Shown: piece after piece, positions 22,272 to 31,900 of the stretch
Layout: each line of letters begins with the position of its first letter
Position numbering within the stretch: the first letter of the stretch is position 1
Assembly: GCA_964483805.1 (NCBI GenBank)
Contig: CAZADH010000027.1
Span: 1-32,942 of the forward strand
Reading direction: 5' to 3'
Length of the DNA: 32,942 nucleotides
Source: CAZADH01 sp964483805
GTDB lineage: Bacteria; Muiribacteriota; Ozemobacteria; Ozemobacterales; Ozemobacteraceae
The notes under the pieces: generated by a model
Told to the model about the DNA's origin: nothing
The model's database searches: none
What the model saw: the letters and a program-made list of their open reading frames with translations, nothing else
Position numbers and translations under genes: made by a program

Positions 22272-24840
22272 TCAAGAGATTCTGCACCGTCTCGCTCATG
22301 AAGACCCGCGCTTTGTCGTGACGCCGATGGGTGCCGCCGACCTTGGCCATTGCGGCGGCAAGGCCGCCAACCTCATCGCCCTGCGCGATGCGGGCTTCAA
22401 TGTGCCAACGTTTGCCGTGGTGCCGGTGACCGCATTGCCCGAGTTTTTTGTCGCGCACGGCCTGCCCGTCGACAGCACCGGCGATGACGACGAGATCCGG
22501 CGCCGGGTGGCCGCCATCGAGGCGTTGCCGTTGCCCGCCGGGGTGACGGCCCAACTCGATGCCGCCTGGCGAGACCTTGGGCCGGGGCCGCTCTGCGTGC
22601 GCAGTTCCGGGACCTGCGAAGACCTGGGCGACCTGTCGTTCGCCGGGCAGTACGAGTCGGTGCTCGACATCCACGATCGTGCCGGACTCGAGGCGGCGGT
22701 GCGCCGGTGTTGGGCGTCGATGTTCGCCCCGCGGGTTGTCGAGTATTTCCGCGCCAACCGCCTGCCGTTCGCGCGGGCTGGCATGGCCCTGGTCGTCCAG
22801 AAGTATATCCAGGCACGGTTCTCGGGGGTGACCTTCACGGTCAACCCGCTCACCGGTCAGCAATACGAATTATTGCTCGAGTATTGCGAAGGTGCTGGCG
22901 AGCAACTGGTGAGCGGTCGGGTGACACCCAAGCGCGTCGTCGCCGACCATCGCCGTGGGCAGGTCATCGAGGGGGAGTTGCCGCCGGGCATGCCGGGCGA
23001 CGCCATCGCCCTGTTCCGCCGCGTGCAGATACTGTTCGGGCGGCCGCAGGACATCGAATGGGCGCTGGGCGGCGACGGCACGTTGTGGCTGGTGCAGTCG
23101 CGGCCGATCACCAGCATCACCTATGCCATCCCGCACGGTCCCTGGACGACCGCCGACTTCCGCGATGGCGGCGTCGCGAGCAGCGTCGTCACCCCGCTCA
23201 TGGCCTCGCTGTACGACTACATCTGGCACCACGCGATGCCGAAATACTTCGAGATTATCCGCCTGTTGCTGCCGGGCCAGCGCGAAGCACCGTGGGGGGC
23301 GACCTTCTACGGCCGTCCGTACTGGAACCTCGGCGAGGTGGTGAAGTGCCTGTTGAAGATCCCCGGGTTCGACGAGAAGAACTTCTTCGACGACCTGGGC
23401 ATCCGCACGGTTGCCGAATACCGGTTCCGGCGCATCCCGTTCACGCCGCAAACGATTGTCGGCATCGTGCCGACGGCGATGTCGCTCGAGCGGTATTACA
23501 ATCGCCGAATCGCTCTGAACAAGCGGTTCCGACAGGGGTTCGCCACGATGGTGGCGCCGTTTGCGCAGCGCGATCTGACCGGCCTCGCGGACGGCGAGTT
23601 CGCGCAGAAGTTCCGCCGTTTGATCACCGAGGTCTATTTCTTCACCGAGACCTCGTATTTCATGACGATCTACAACACCAGCAACGCCAAGCTCGAATTC
23701 AAGGTCCGACTCGACGCACTCAACGCCAAGGGGCACGACCTCTCATACATCAAGTTGATCTCGGGGCTGCTCAACGTCAAACACCTCGACACCCTCAAAG
23801 ACCTGGCCGAACTGGCAAGGGCGATCTGTCGGGAGCCGGGGCTGCGCGAGAAGGTGTTGGCGACCCGGGCCAACGCGGTGTCGGACATGCTTGCCGCCGA
23901 CCCGGCGGGGCAGCCGATTCTCGCGCAATTCAACGCGTTCCTCGACAAATACTTCTACCACAGTGCCCGCGAACTCGATATCGCCGTGCCCCGTTGGGAA
24001 GACGACGCCGCCACGGTGTGGCGCCTGCTCGAGACGTTCCTGCGTGACGCCGATCCCGACCCGGAAGCCGCGGTGGCCCACGAAAAACGGCAACGGGCCC
24101 TCTATCACGACGAAGTGGCGCGGGCGCGCGCAGCATTCAATACATTGTATGACAGGCTAGTGCCGGTCGACCGCTGGCTGTTCTTCAGGGCGCTGCGCTG
24201 TACTCGTTCGTATTGCTGGTGGCGCGAGGAGATGCGCGACCATTCCTCGCGCGTCTATGCCCTTATCCGCCGTTGGGTGGTCGAGGCGGGCCGACGCCTG
24301 GGGCTCGCCGAGGGCCGGGTGTTCTGGCTGACCTGGCAGCAACTGGCCGATGCCCTCGACGGCGTGCTCGCCCCGGCCGAAGTGACCCGTCTGGTCGGGC
24401 AGGCCCGCGACGAAGGCGCGATGTTCCGCGCCTTCGAGAATCCCAACGAGTTCGGTCTCGACGTCGTGGCGGCACCGGCCGGCGGGGCAACGACGGCGAC
24501 TCGCGAGGGGCCGGGAGCGGGGGTGCTGCAGGGTGTGGCCTGTTCCCCCGGTACGGTCGAAGGGACGGTGCGCGTCGTCAACGGTCTCGACGAGGTCGAC
24601 CGCATCCGGCGCGGCGAGATTCTCGTGACCCGGTTCACCGATCCGGGGTGGACGCCGATTTTCCATCTGCTCGGGGCCGTGGTGACCGAGACCGGTGGTA
24701 TTCTCTCGCACGCCGCCGTGATCTCGCGCGAATACGGCATTCCGGCGGTGCTCAATGTTCCCGGAGCGACGACCCGGTTGCGTGAAGGCCAGCGGGTTCG
24801 CGTCGATGGCGCTGCCGGCACGATCAGCGTGCTCGGGTGA
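22264..24840 (+). CDS. PEP-synthase / rifampicin-phosphotransferase-like dikinase
   Basis: 858 residues, close to the length of rifampicin phosphotransferases and PEP synthases. The N-terminal ATP-grasp part has GGKAANLIALRDAGFNVP, CVRSSGTCEDLGDLSFAGQYES, YIQARFSGVTFTVNPLTG and DIEWALGG...WLVQSRPIT. The C-terminal swivelling domain has the phospho-accepting His in GGILSHAAVISREYGIPAV (His816). The middle (about 300-720) shows no close resemblance to a PEP/pyruvate domain and may bind a different acceptor, as in rifampicin phosphotransferase. In this operon it probably phosphorylates an intermediate using the beta phosphate of ATP; resistance to a rifamycin is less likely given the neighbours. 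Confidence 0.83.
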   Translation: MNSQEILHRLAHEDPRFVVTPMGAADLGHCGGKAANLIALRDAGFNVPTFAVVPVTALPEFFVAHGLPVDSTGDDDEIRRRVAAIEALPLPAGVTAQLDAAWRDLGPGPLCVRSSGTCEDLGDLSFAGQYESVLDIHDRAGLEAAVRRCWASMFAPRVVEYFRANRLPFARAGMALVVQKYIQARFSGVTFTVNPLTGQQYELLLEYCEGAGEQLVSGRVTPKRVVADHRRGQVIEGELPPGMPGDAIALFRRVQILFGRPQDIEWALGGDGTLWLVQSRPITSITYAIPHGPWTTADFRDGGVASSVVTPLMASLYDYIWHHAMPKYFEIIRLLLPGQREAPWGATFYGRPYWNLGEVVKCLLKIPGFDEKNFFDDLGIRTVAEYRFRRIPFTPQTIVGIVPTAMSLERYYNRRIALNKRFRQGFATMVAPFAQRDLTGLADGEFAQKFRRLITEVYFFTETSYFMTIYNTSNAKLEFKVRLDALNAKGHDLSYIKLISGLLNVKHLDTLKDLAELARAICREPGLREKVLATRANAVSDMLAADPAGQPILAQFNAFLDKYFYHSARELDIAVPRWEDDAATVWRLLETFLRDADPDPEAAVAHEKRQRALYHDEVARARAAFNTLYDRLVPVDRWLFFRALRCTRSYCWWREEMRDHSSRVYALIRRWVVEAGRRLGLAEGRVFWLTWQQLADALDGVLAPAEVTRLVGQARDEGAMFRAFENPNEFGLDVVAAPAGGATTATREGPGAGVLQGVACSPGTVEGTVRVVNGLDEVDRIRRGEILVTRFTDPGWTPIFHLLGAVVTETGGILSHAAVISREYGIPAVLNVPGATTRLREGQRVRVDGAAGTISVLG

Positions 24841-24874
24841 AGCTGGCAACTGGATGGAAATACAAAGTAAATAC

Positions 24875-27800
24875 ATGAACGACACGATCACCGAACAGGA
24901 ACTGCGCGAGTGGTATCGCCGGCACGGCAAGCCCGGCCTGGCCCGCATGCTGGCTGCATTCGGGCTCGACGTCGTCTATGACCGGGCGAGCGGTGACCGC
25001 CTGTGGTATCGCGATGACGCCGGGGTCGAGCACGAGGTGCTCGATCTCGTGGGTTCGTTCGGGGCGACGCTGTTCGGGCACAATCCGCCGGAGCTGGTCG
25101 ACGAACTGGTCCGCCTGGCCCGCAGCGAACCGCCGAACCTCGTGCAGGCCAGCATTCGTGGCGGTGCCGCGCTGTTGGCCCAGCGCCTGGCTGAGGCCGG
25201 CCAGGCCCGGTTGGGTGCCGATTACGTGTGCAGTTTTCTGTCGACGGGCGCCGAAGCGGTCGAGGCCGCGATCAAGCATCTGATCCTGATCAAGCGGGGC
25301 CGGTTGGCCGATCGGGCCGAGGCATTGCAGGTGCACGCGGCGGCATTGCTGCGCGAGCATCAGCGGACGTGCGGGGATGGGTTGCCGCGCCCGTTGCGGG
25401 CGAGAGTGCGGGCGCCGGGGTTCCCCACGGGGCCATGGCCGACACCCGCGGCGCTGCTGGCCGATCTGGCGGAATACAACCGCGGCGCCGGTGCCGGCCC
25501 GTTCGGCCTGGTCGCGTTCGAACAGGGTTATCACGGCAAGACGCTGGGTGCCCTGGGGATGACCCACAACCCGCGCTATCGCGATCCGTTCGCGACCCAC
25601 CTGCTCCCCGTTCGCTTCGTGCGGCCGGAGGCGCAGGCGGTGACGGTGGCCGTCGATCACGCGCCGATCACTCTCGCGCGGCTCGTTGTTGGTACCCCCG
25701 CGCATCGAGGTTCCGGTGGGACCCGACCCGGGCAAGGTGGTGCCGTGGCTGGCGATGCGCACAAGCCAGACGCGGCGCCGTCCGGGGCCGGGCCGGTGGG
25801 TGCCACGCCGTCGGTCGCGCGCTCGGGATGGGTGCTCCTGGGTGGGCAACCGGCCGCTGATCCGGGCGACGTGCCGTGGATCGTCGAGGTCGAAACAGTG
25901 CCGTCTTGCATGGGCGTGGTGATCGAGCCGGTGCGGGGCGAGGGCGGCGTGTTGCCATTGCCGGGAGAGTTGCTGCGCGAGATCGCCATGCTCGCCCGCG
26001 CGCGCGGCGTGCCGGTGGTTGCCGACGAGATTCAGTCGGGCATGGGGCGGACCGGTTCGTTCTTCGCTTGGGAACGAGCGGAGGCCCCGGCACCAGACAT
26101 TGTATTGCTGTCGAAGATCCTCGGTGGCGGTCTGGCCAAGGTTGCTGCGGTGATGAGTCGTGCCGACGTGGCCGACGATGAGTTCGGCATCACGCACACC
26201 TCGACGTTTGCCGAAGACGATCTGGGCTGCCGGCTGGCGGCACGCGTTGTCGAGAGGGTGCTCGCCGATGATGGGCGGGTGCTCGACCAGGTGCGCCGAC
26301 GTGGCGATGAGTGGCACGATCGGCTGGCCAAGCTGGCGTGCGAGTTCCCCCAGGTCGTGCATGAAGTGCGGGGATGCGGTCTCTTGTGGGGCCTGGAGTT
26401 CTGTGACCTGCGCGACTTCGGCAGCAACCTGTTGCGCTTTGTCTGCACCCAGGGCGATCTCGGCTACGTGTTGGCCGGTTACCTGCTGCACGAACACGGC
26501 ATACGCGTGGCGCCAACACTGAATGCCCGCCGGACGGTTCGCATCGAACCCTCGGTGCTGCTCGGACCCGACGACATGGACCGGGTCGTCAGCGCATTGC
26601 GCGCGTTGTGTGTTGTATTGACGCGCGCCGACACCGCCGCTTTGACGCGCTTCGTGCTGACGGATTGCCAACACCGGCGGGGACCGGTCACCGCGCCGGC
26701 GACCGGGCGGCGGGACCCGGGCCTGCTCATGCAACCCGGGCCCCATGAAGAGGCGCGCGTCGCCTTTCTCGGCCACTTCATCGATCCGACCTTTCTTGCG
26801 CGGCACGAGCCGGTCCTGGCCGGTTGGACGCCGGTGCAGCTCGATCAGTTCGTGCGGAAAACCTACGAGTATATCGACCCGTGCGTGTTCGCCTGCCGCG
26901 ACCTGACTTCGGCCACCGGGGCACGGGTCAACTTCAACTTTGTCGGTCTTTCGGTCACCTCCGAGATTCTCGTCGACCATTTGAAACGGCGCGATTTGGC
27001 GGTGCCGAGGGCCCAGATCCGCCAGGCGCTGGCTGCCGCCCGCGACCGTGGGTGCCGCCTCGTCGGCTTCGGCCAGTTCACCTCGATCGTCACCCGCAAC
27101 TGCGAGGCCGTGACATTTCCGGGACTCGGCTTCACCAGCGGCAACGCATTGACCACCGGCATGACACTGTCGGCGGCCGAGCAGGCGGTCGCCGAGCGGG
27201 GTTGGCGCTGGGAAAACCTCACCGTCGCCGTGTTTGGCGGTGGCGGCAACATCGGGTCGATCTTTGCCAGATTGGTTGCCGATCGTGCCGCTCGCGTCGT
27301 GCTGGTCGGCGGGTCGGGCCAGGATTCCCGCCGCCGCCTCGAAGCGACGGCAGCCGCCATTGTCGCCGATCAGCTTCGTCGTCAGGTGCGCGGCGAGCCG
27401 CTCGGACCACTCGGCGAGCGGGTCGTCGCGGTGGCCGCCGGCGGCCGGTCGGTCGAGCAGGTCGTCGCCACCCTGTTGTCTCTGCCTGCCAACGAGGCGC
27501 CGCTGTGTCTGGGTACCATTGATGATGCCCGCACCGCCGCCGTGGTGATCACCGCCGCCAATGCACCGCATCCGTTTATCGAGCCGCACCATCTCGCCGA
27601 TGACGTCGTCTTGTGCGATGTCAGTATTCCCTCGGCAGCCACCGCGGCAACCCGGCGTCGGACGGGGGTGACCGCATTCAAGGGCGGGGTTGTCGCCTTA
27701 CCGAATCGCGAGGTGCTCGAGATCGCCGCCTTGCCGCTCGAACCGGGGCACGTGTATGCGTGCATGGCCGAGACGATACTGTTGGGTCTCGAACGTCGGT

Positions 27801-27913
27801 TCGACGACTTCTCGGTCGGCGCGATTACCCGCGAACAGGTTGAGACAATGCTGGCCATTGCCGCCAAACACGGGTTCAAACTGGCCCGTCCCAAACTGGA
27901 GGACTCTTTGTGA
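24875..27913 (+). CDS. Class III aminotransferase fused to an acyl-ACP-reductase-like domain
   Basis: 1012 residues from the ATG at 24875 (ATG 24854 is possible; neither has a good ribosome binding site). The N-terminal half is a PLP aminotransferase: STGAEAVEAAIKHLI, the core VVADEIQSGMGRTGSFFAWE and the PLP lysine LLSKILGGGLAK (Lys414), with a Gly/Pro-rich insert at about 270-340. The C-terminal half (about 625-1012) follows cyanobacterial acyl-ACP reductase: GFGQFTSIV, the TTGM stretch, Rossmann motif AVFGGGGNIGSIFA, AFKGGVVALPNREV and VYACMAETILLGLE, where Cys963 matches the proposed nucleophilic Cys. Together the halves could reduce an acyl thioester to an aldehyde and transaminate it to an amine, as proposed for the TamH-type didomain enzymes of tambjamine synthesis. 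The true acyl carrier is unknown. Confidence 0.82.
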   Translation: MNDTITEQELREWYRRHGKPGLARMLAAFGLDVVYDRASGDRLWYRDDAGVEHEVLDLVGSFGATLFGHNPPELVDELVRLARSEPPNLVQASIRGGAALLAQRLAEAGQARLGADYVCSFLSTGAEAVEAAIKHLILIKRGRLADRAEALQVHAAALLREHQRTCGDGLPRPLRARVRAPGFPTGPWPTPAALLADLAEYNRGAGAGPFGLVAFEQGYHGKTLGALGMTHNPRYRDPFATHLLPVRFVRPEAQAVTVAVDHAPITLARLVVGTPAHRGSGGTRPGQGGAVAGDAHKPDAAPSGAGPVGATPSVARSGWVLLGGQPAADPGDVPWIVEVETVPSCMGVVIEPVRGEGGVLPLPGELLREIAMLARARGVPVVADEIQSGMGRTGSFFAWERAEAPAPDIVLLSKILGGGLAKVAAVMSRADVADDEFGITHTSTFAEDDLGCRLAARVVERVLADDGRVLDQVRRRGDEWHDRLAKLACEFPQVVHEVRGCGLLWGLEFCDLRDFGSNLLRFVCTQGDLGYVLAGYLLHEHGIRVAPTLNARRTVRIEPSVLLGPDDMDRVVSALRALCVVLTRADTAALTRFVLTDCQHRRGPVTAPATGRRDPGLLMQPGPHEEARVAFLGHFIDPTFLARHEPVLAGWTPVQLDQFVRKTYEYIDPCVFACRDLTSATGARVNFNFVGLSVTSEILVDHLKRRDLAVPRAQIRQALAAARDRGCRLVGFGQFTSIVTRNCEAVTFPGLGFTSGNALTTGMTLSAAEQAVAERGWRWENLTVAVFGGGGNIGSIFARLVADRAARVVLVGGSGQDSRRRLEATAAAIVADQLRRQVRGEPLGPLGERVVAVAAGGRSVEQVVATLLSLPANEAPLCLGTIDDARTAAVVITAANAPHPFIEPHHLADDVVLCDVSIPSAATAATRRRTGVTAFKGGVVALPNREVLEIAALPLEPGHVYACMAETILLGLERRFDDFSVGAITREQVETMLAIAAKHGFKLARPKLEDSL

Positions 27914-28668
27914 AACAGCCGGCACCGGAACGCACCTGTATCGTGTGCGGCGGATTGTCGTTGCCGTGTATCATCCAACGCCCCGCAAAACCTTTGCCCG
28001 GCCGGTCCCGCGTGGTCATCGTCTGTCACGGATTCACCGCCAACAAAGAAGCCAACGTCAACGAGTTGCAGTTGCTGGCCCGGGCCGGCCTGACCGGAGT
28101 CACTATTGATGCACCTCACCACGGTGAACGCGACGACGGTTGGTTGGCCGGTATGGTCGGCCTCGATCCGGCTGCGGCCCATGCGCGCTTTCTCGAGTTG
28201 GTCGACTGGCATGCTCATGAGATCCCGCTCGCGGTCAGGCACTTCGCTCAGACCGAGGATGCCGCCGTCGGCCTCGTCGGCATCTCGATGGGTGGCTTTG
28301 TCGCGTATGCCAGTCTGGCACGGGCGCCGCGCGTGGCCGCGTGTGCACCGGTCATCGCCTGTCCCGACTGGACGGTGACGACCGGGGTCGGTGGCTTCCC
28401 GCGCGGGCACTTTGACCCGCGTTCCCCGCACCTGTATCCCGAACGTGTTCCTCCGGTTGCGTTGTTGACGATCACCGCCGGCCGGGACCAGACGGTGCCA
28501 CCGCAGGCCGCACAGGCATTCGTCGAGGCGCTGCGTCCGTTGTACGAGGCGACTCCCGAACGCCTCGACGCTGTCGATTACCCCGAGTCCGAACACATGA
28601 TGCGGCCAATGGACTGGGCCGATGTGTGGCGCCGCATCAATGCGTGGATGAGTCGTTTTCTCGAGTGA
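27910..28668 (+). CDS. Alpha/beta hydrolase
   Basis: 252 residues. The oxyanion-loop region VIVCHGFTANKEAN, nucleophile elbow VGISMGGFVAY (Ser126), acid AGRDQTVP (Asp193) and His in ESEHMM (His229) make a full catalytic triad. Dienelactone-hydrolase/esterase-like. The GTG start overlaps the aminotransferase stop by 4 bp (GTGA), with GGAGG 6 nt upstream, so it is the last gene of the four-gene operon. It may release or deacylate an intermediate (thioester or ester cleavage), which is inferred from position. Confidence 0.87.
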   Translation: MKQPAPERTCIVCGGLSLPCIIQRPAKPLPGRSRVVIVCHGFTANKEANVNELQLLARAGLTGVTIDAPHHGERDDGWLAGMVGLDPAAAHARFLELVDWHAHEIPLAVRHFAQTEDAAVGLVGISMGGFVAYASLARAPRVAACAPVIACPDWTVTTGVGGFPRGHFDPRSPHLYPERVPPVALLTITAGRDQTVPPQAAQAFVEALRPLYEATPERLDAVDYPESEHMMRPMDWADVWRRINAWMSRFLE

Positions 28669-28861
28669 GGTTCAAGGGAAACATGTAAACTAATTTTTAC
28701 CGGCGTGGGTCCCCGTGGTTCAGATATGATTTGGTTGTAGGAAGAAAAAGAGAGAAGTCGTTCGGAGCGCTGGTGCCAGGGGTGTCGGTCACCAACCCAG
28801 GTCCGGTTGCCGGAGAGTGCCAGGATCCCAAGGGTCGAGGACCCGCGAGAGGTAAAGAAAT
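28669..28861. other. Intergenic region upstream of the hybrid kinase
   Basis: About 190 bp. GTAAA/TTTAC (28685-28700) is a short inverted repeat, TATGAT at 28725-28730 is a possible -10 without a clear -35, and GGGTC/GACCC (near 28832-28846) is a short hairpin. Nothing here is convincing as a gene. Confidence 0.35.
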
Positions 28862-28921
28862 ATGCAGATCGAGAGGCTGGCTCGTTGCGGCGGTGGTCGT
28901 GCGCGGGCGGGTTGCCGCTGA
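28862..28921 (+). CDS. 19-codon leader ORF overlapping the kinase start
   Basis: ATG 28862 has GAGAGG and a 9-nt spacer, a better ribosome binding site than the kinase ATG has. It encodes MQIERLARCGGGRARAGCR and its TGA overlaps the kinase ATG as TGATG, a typical arrangement for translational coupling. It could equally be the real N-terminus if a frameshift error lies between; it has no recognisable product role. Confidence 0.4.
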   Translation: MQIERLARCGGGRARAGCR

Positions 28922-31900
28922 TGGGCTTCGTTGCGCCGATGGCCATGGACTACGTGTTTTTCGTGTACGGTCTGGCGTTCGTCTTGCTGGGTGCGGTTGC
29001 CCACGGGCTCGCCCGCTCGACCCCGACCGGCGTTCCGTGGCATTGGCTGGCCGGTTTTGGTTTCGCCCATGGCATCAACGAGTGGCTCGATATGTTGGTC
29101 CCCAGTGTCGGCGATGGCGCCGCTTTTGCCGCACTGCGCCTGGGAGTGATGACGCTGTCGTTCGCGTTTCTCGTGGAGTTTGCGCGAGCAACGCTGGAGC
29201 GAGAAGGTGCCCGGGTCCCCGGCACCTGGATGATTCTTGTCCTCGCTGCGCTGGCGAGCGTGGGCGGCGTGGCCGGGCCGAAGGGCACGAATGTCGCGGT
29301 CCGATACGCGCTTGGTTTTGTTGGCGCGCTGGGTTCGGCGTGGGCCCTCTACCGCATCGGCCGGAGGGGCCGGCCGGGGCAGTGGGCCCTCATCGCCGCG
29401 TCAGTGTCGATGGGTTTCTACGGCATAGCCAGCGGATTGGTGGTGCCCCGAATCGAGTTCTTTCCGGCCAGTGCGATCAACGCCGAAGCGTTTCTCGCGG
29501 TCGCCGGTGTTCCGATCCAGGTTGTCCGCACCCTTCTGGCGATCGGCATTTCCGCGACGATTTGGCTGTACAGTCTGCGGACCCACTGGCGCCCCGACGA
29601 TCGCCCGGGCGTGTACGAGGAGTTGCGACTCGGTTTCCTGTCCGCTGCGGCTCTCGTTGCCCTGCTTGTGGCAGGCGGTTGGGCGACGTGGGCGATCGAG
29701 CGCGACACACGGCAGGATCTGGCCGATACGCTGTCCGACAAAGCCCACCTTGCGAGGTTGGCGCTGTCCGGTGATGATGTGACCTCGGCGGTGGCCGGGG
29801 TAGGATTGGCTCGTGCCCAGGCGCGCGAGAAAGTGCACCGCGTGCTTCGTGGTTTTGCGGCTGCGGACCCCGACATGACCGGTGCAGCGGCATGTGCGTG
29901 CGACAAGCGTTCGGGTGAAACCCGCGTTATCGAGTATCCACGACGGGAATCGGAGGCGGCCGTGTGGCTGGCCCCGATTCGCCAGCTCGGCGATGACCCA
30001 GGTGGCTTTGCGCTGACCTGTGTGGGGGGCGAGTGCGGTGCCGGTCCGCGCATGGCCGGTCTCGTGGAGATTCCCGCCGCCGTCGGCGCATCGCACCGGG
30101 TTGCCCTGGCACTGCAGTTCGATGCGGTGCGCTGGGAACGCGATGTTGCGTATCACAGGGTGGGGGCAATCGCGGTAACCCTGGTTGCAGCGCTGGTGTT
30201 GGGCATCTTCTACTCGATGCGGCAACGGTTCTTCTGGCAAGAACGGTGCCGCAATCGGCAAGCGCGATATCAGGACTCCCTCGATGCGATCGCGCGGCGA
30301 ACCGGCCCGAAGAGTATCGATCTGGCCACCCTTACCGAGGAAGTCGCCCGGGCATTGGCTGCCGATCGTGTCGAGATCTGGTCATTCGATGCAACGACCG
30401 CAAGAATGTTGTGCCGGGATCGGTTTGAGCGTGGCGAGCGCGCGCACGAGTCGGGTTTGACCCGGGAAGGGCCGGACGTTGCAGCTCTTTCGGCCCGGTT
30501 GGCGGGTGCCCGCGTCGTCGTCGTCTCGCCCGACGCGCAAACCGGAATCGACGGCGCTGTCATGGTTGCCGCGGTCGACGGGGATGCCCGGATGGGCAGT
30601 CGGGTCGAAGCCGGGATTCGTCGGGGCACGCGGTTGGATGGCGTGCTGACGATTTCTGGTTCCGGCGAGCTCCGCGTCTGGACGGCAACGGACCTCGAGT
30701 TTGTCGGCACGGTGGTCGAGATGCTGGCGGCCGTTTTCGAAGCCGACTCGCGGTACCGTCTCGAGAGTGATCTCGAAATCAGCGAGTCTCGTTATCGCAC
30801 GCTGGTCGAGACGGTTGCCGACACGATCTTCGTTGCCGATTGTACGGGGGTTCTTACGTTTGTCTCGCGCGGCATCACCCGGTTCGGGTTGACCGAGACC
30901 GCGGTGGTCGGTCAGCGACTGGGCGCCGTCGTGCACCCCGACGACCGCCGGTTTGTCGAGGGCGCCATCGAGTCGATGAACCGGGGTGGCCGCGATGTCG
31001 AGACGACGCTGCGTTTCCTCAAGAAAGACGGCACCTTCGCGATCGTCGATGCCAGCGCCCGGGCGGTGCGTGACGCGAACGGTGTGCTGACGCAGATCAC
31101 CGGAGTGCTGCACGATGTCACCGAACGGTTGCTGGCGGAAGAGCGACTGCGCATCAGTGAAGAGAAATACCGTGTATTGTTCACCGACGCCCCGGTTGGT
31201 ATCCTCTACGCCGACAGCACCGGCAATGTCATCGACGTAAACCGGCGTCTGGTGCAGATCCTCGGCGCTCCCTCGGAAGCCGCGGCCCGCAGTCACAACA
31301 TCCTGTCTTCGACCTCGCTTGCAGCCGTCGGGTTCGACCGGCTGTTCCAGGAATGTGCCCAGCGGGGGACCGACCAAACCGTGGAGTTCGATTACACCTC
31401 ACATTGGGGCCGATCCGCCCGCCTGCGGGTGCTGATCAAACGTATTGCGCCGTCCGGGGCGATGCATCAAAGCGTGCAGGTCGTGGTCGAAGACGTCACC
31501 GACCGGTGGCAGGCCGAACAGGCTTTGACCCAGGCCAAGACCGATCTCGAAACCATGAACGCCGACTTGCAGAAAGCGTTGGTGCAAGCGCGTGAGCTGA
31601 GCACCGCGGCATCGGCGGCGACCGTGCTCAAGAGCCAGTTCCTCGCGAACGTGAGCCACGAGATTCGCACACCGATGAACGGGGTGCTGGGGATGACCGA
31701 GCTGCTGCTGACGTCTGACTTGAACGATGAACAACGCGAGTCGGCCGAGATGATCCGCGGCAGCGCCGAAGCGTTGATGAGCGTCATCAACGACATTCTC
31801 GATTTTTCGAAAATCGAATCGGGCGAGTACGAAGTTGCTGAAATCGACTTCGATCCGGCGCAGATCTTTGCGCAACTGCGTGAAAAGTTCGATCGACGCG

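Noticed and set aside
22264..24840. Rifampicin resistance gene
   Set aside because: The domain order fits rifampicin phosphotransferase, but the gene is translationally coupled to a biosynthetic-looking operon and the middle region cannot be assigned to rifamycin binding by eye.
24824..27592. A 922-residue open frame on the minus strand opposite the aminotransferase fusion
   Set aside because: It is a GC-rich shadow frame, rich in Arg, Gln and His with no domain; the plus strand has clear catalytic motifs over the same span.
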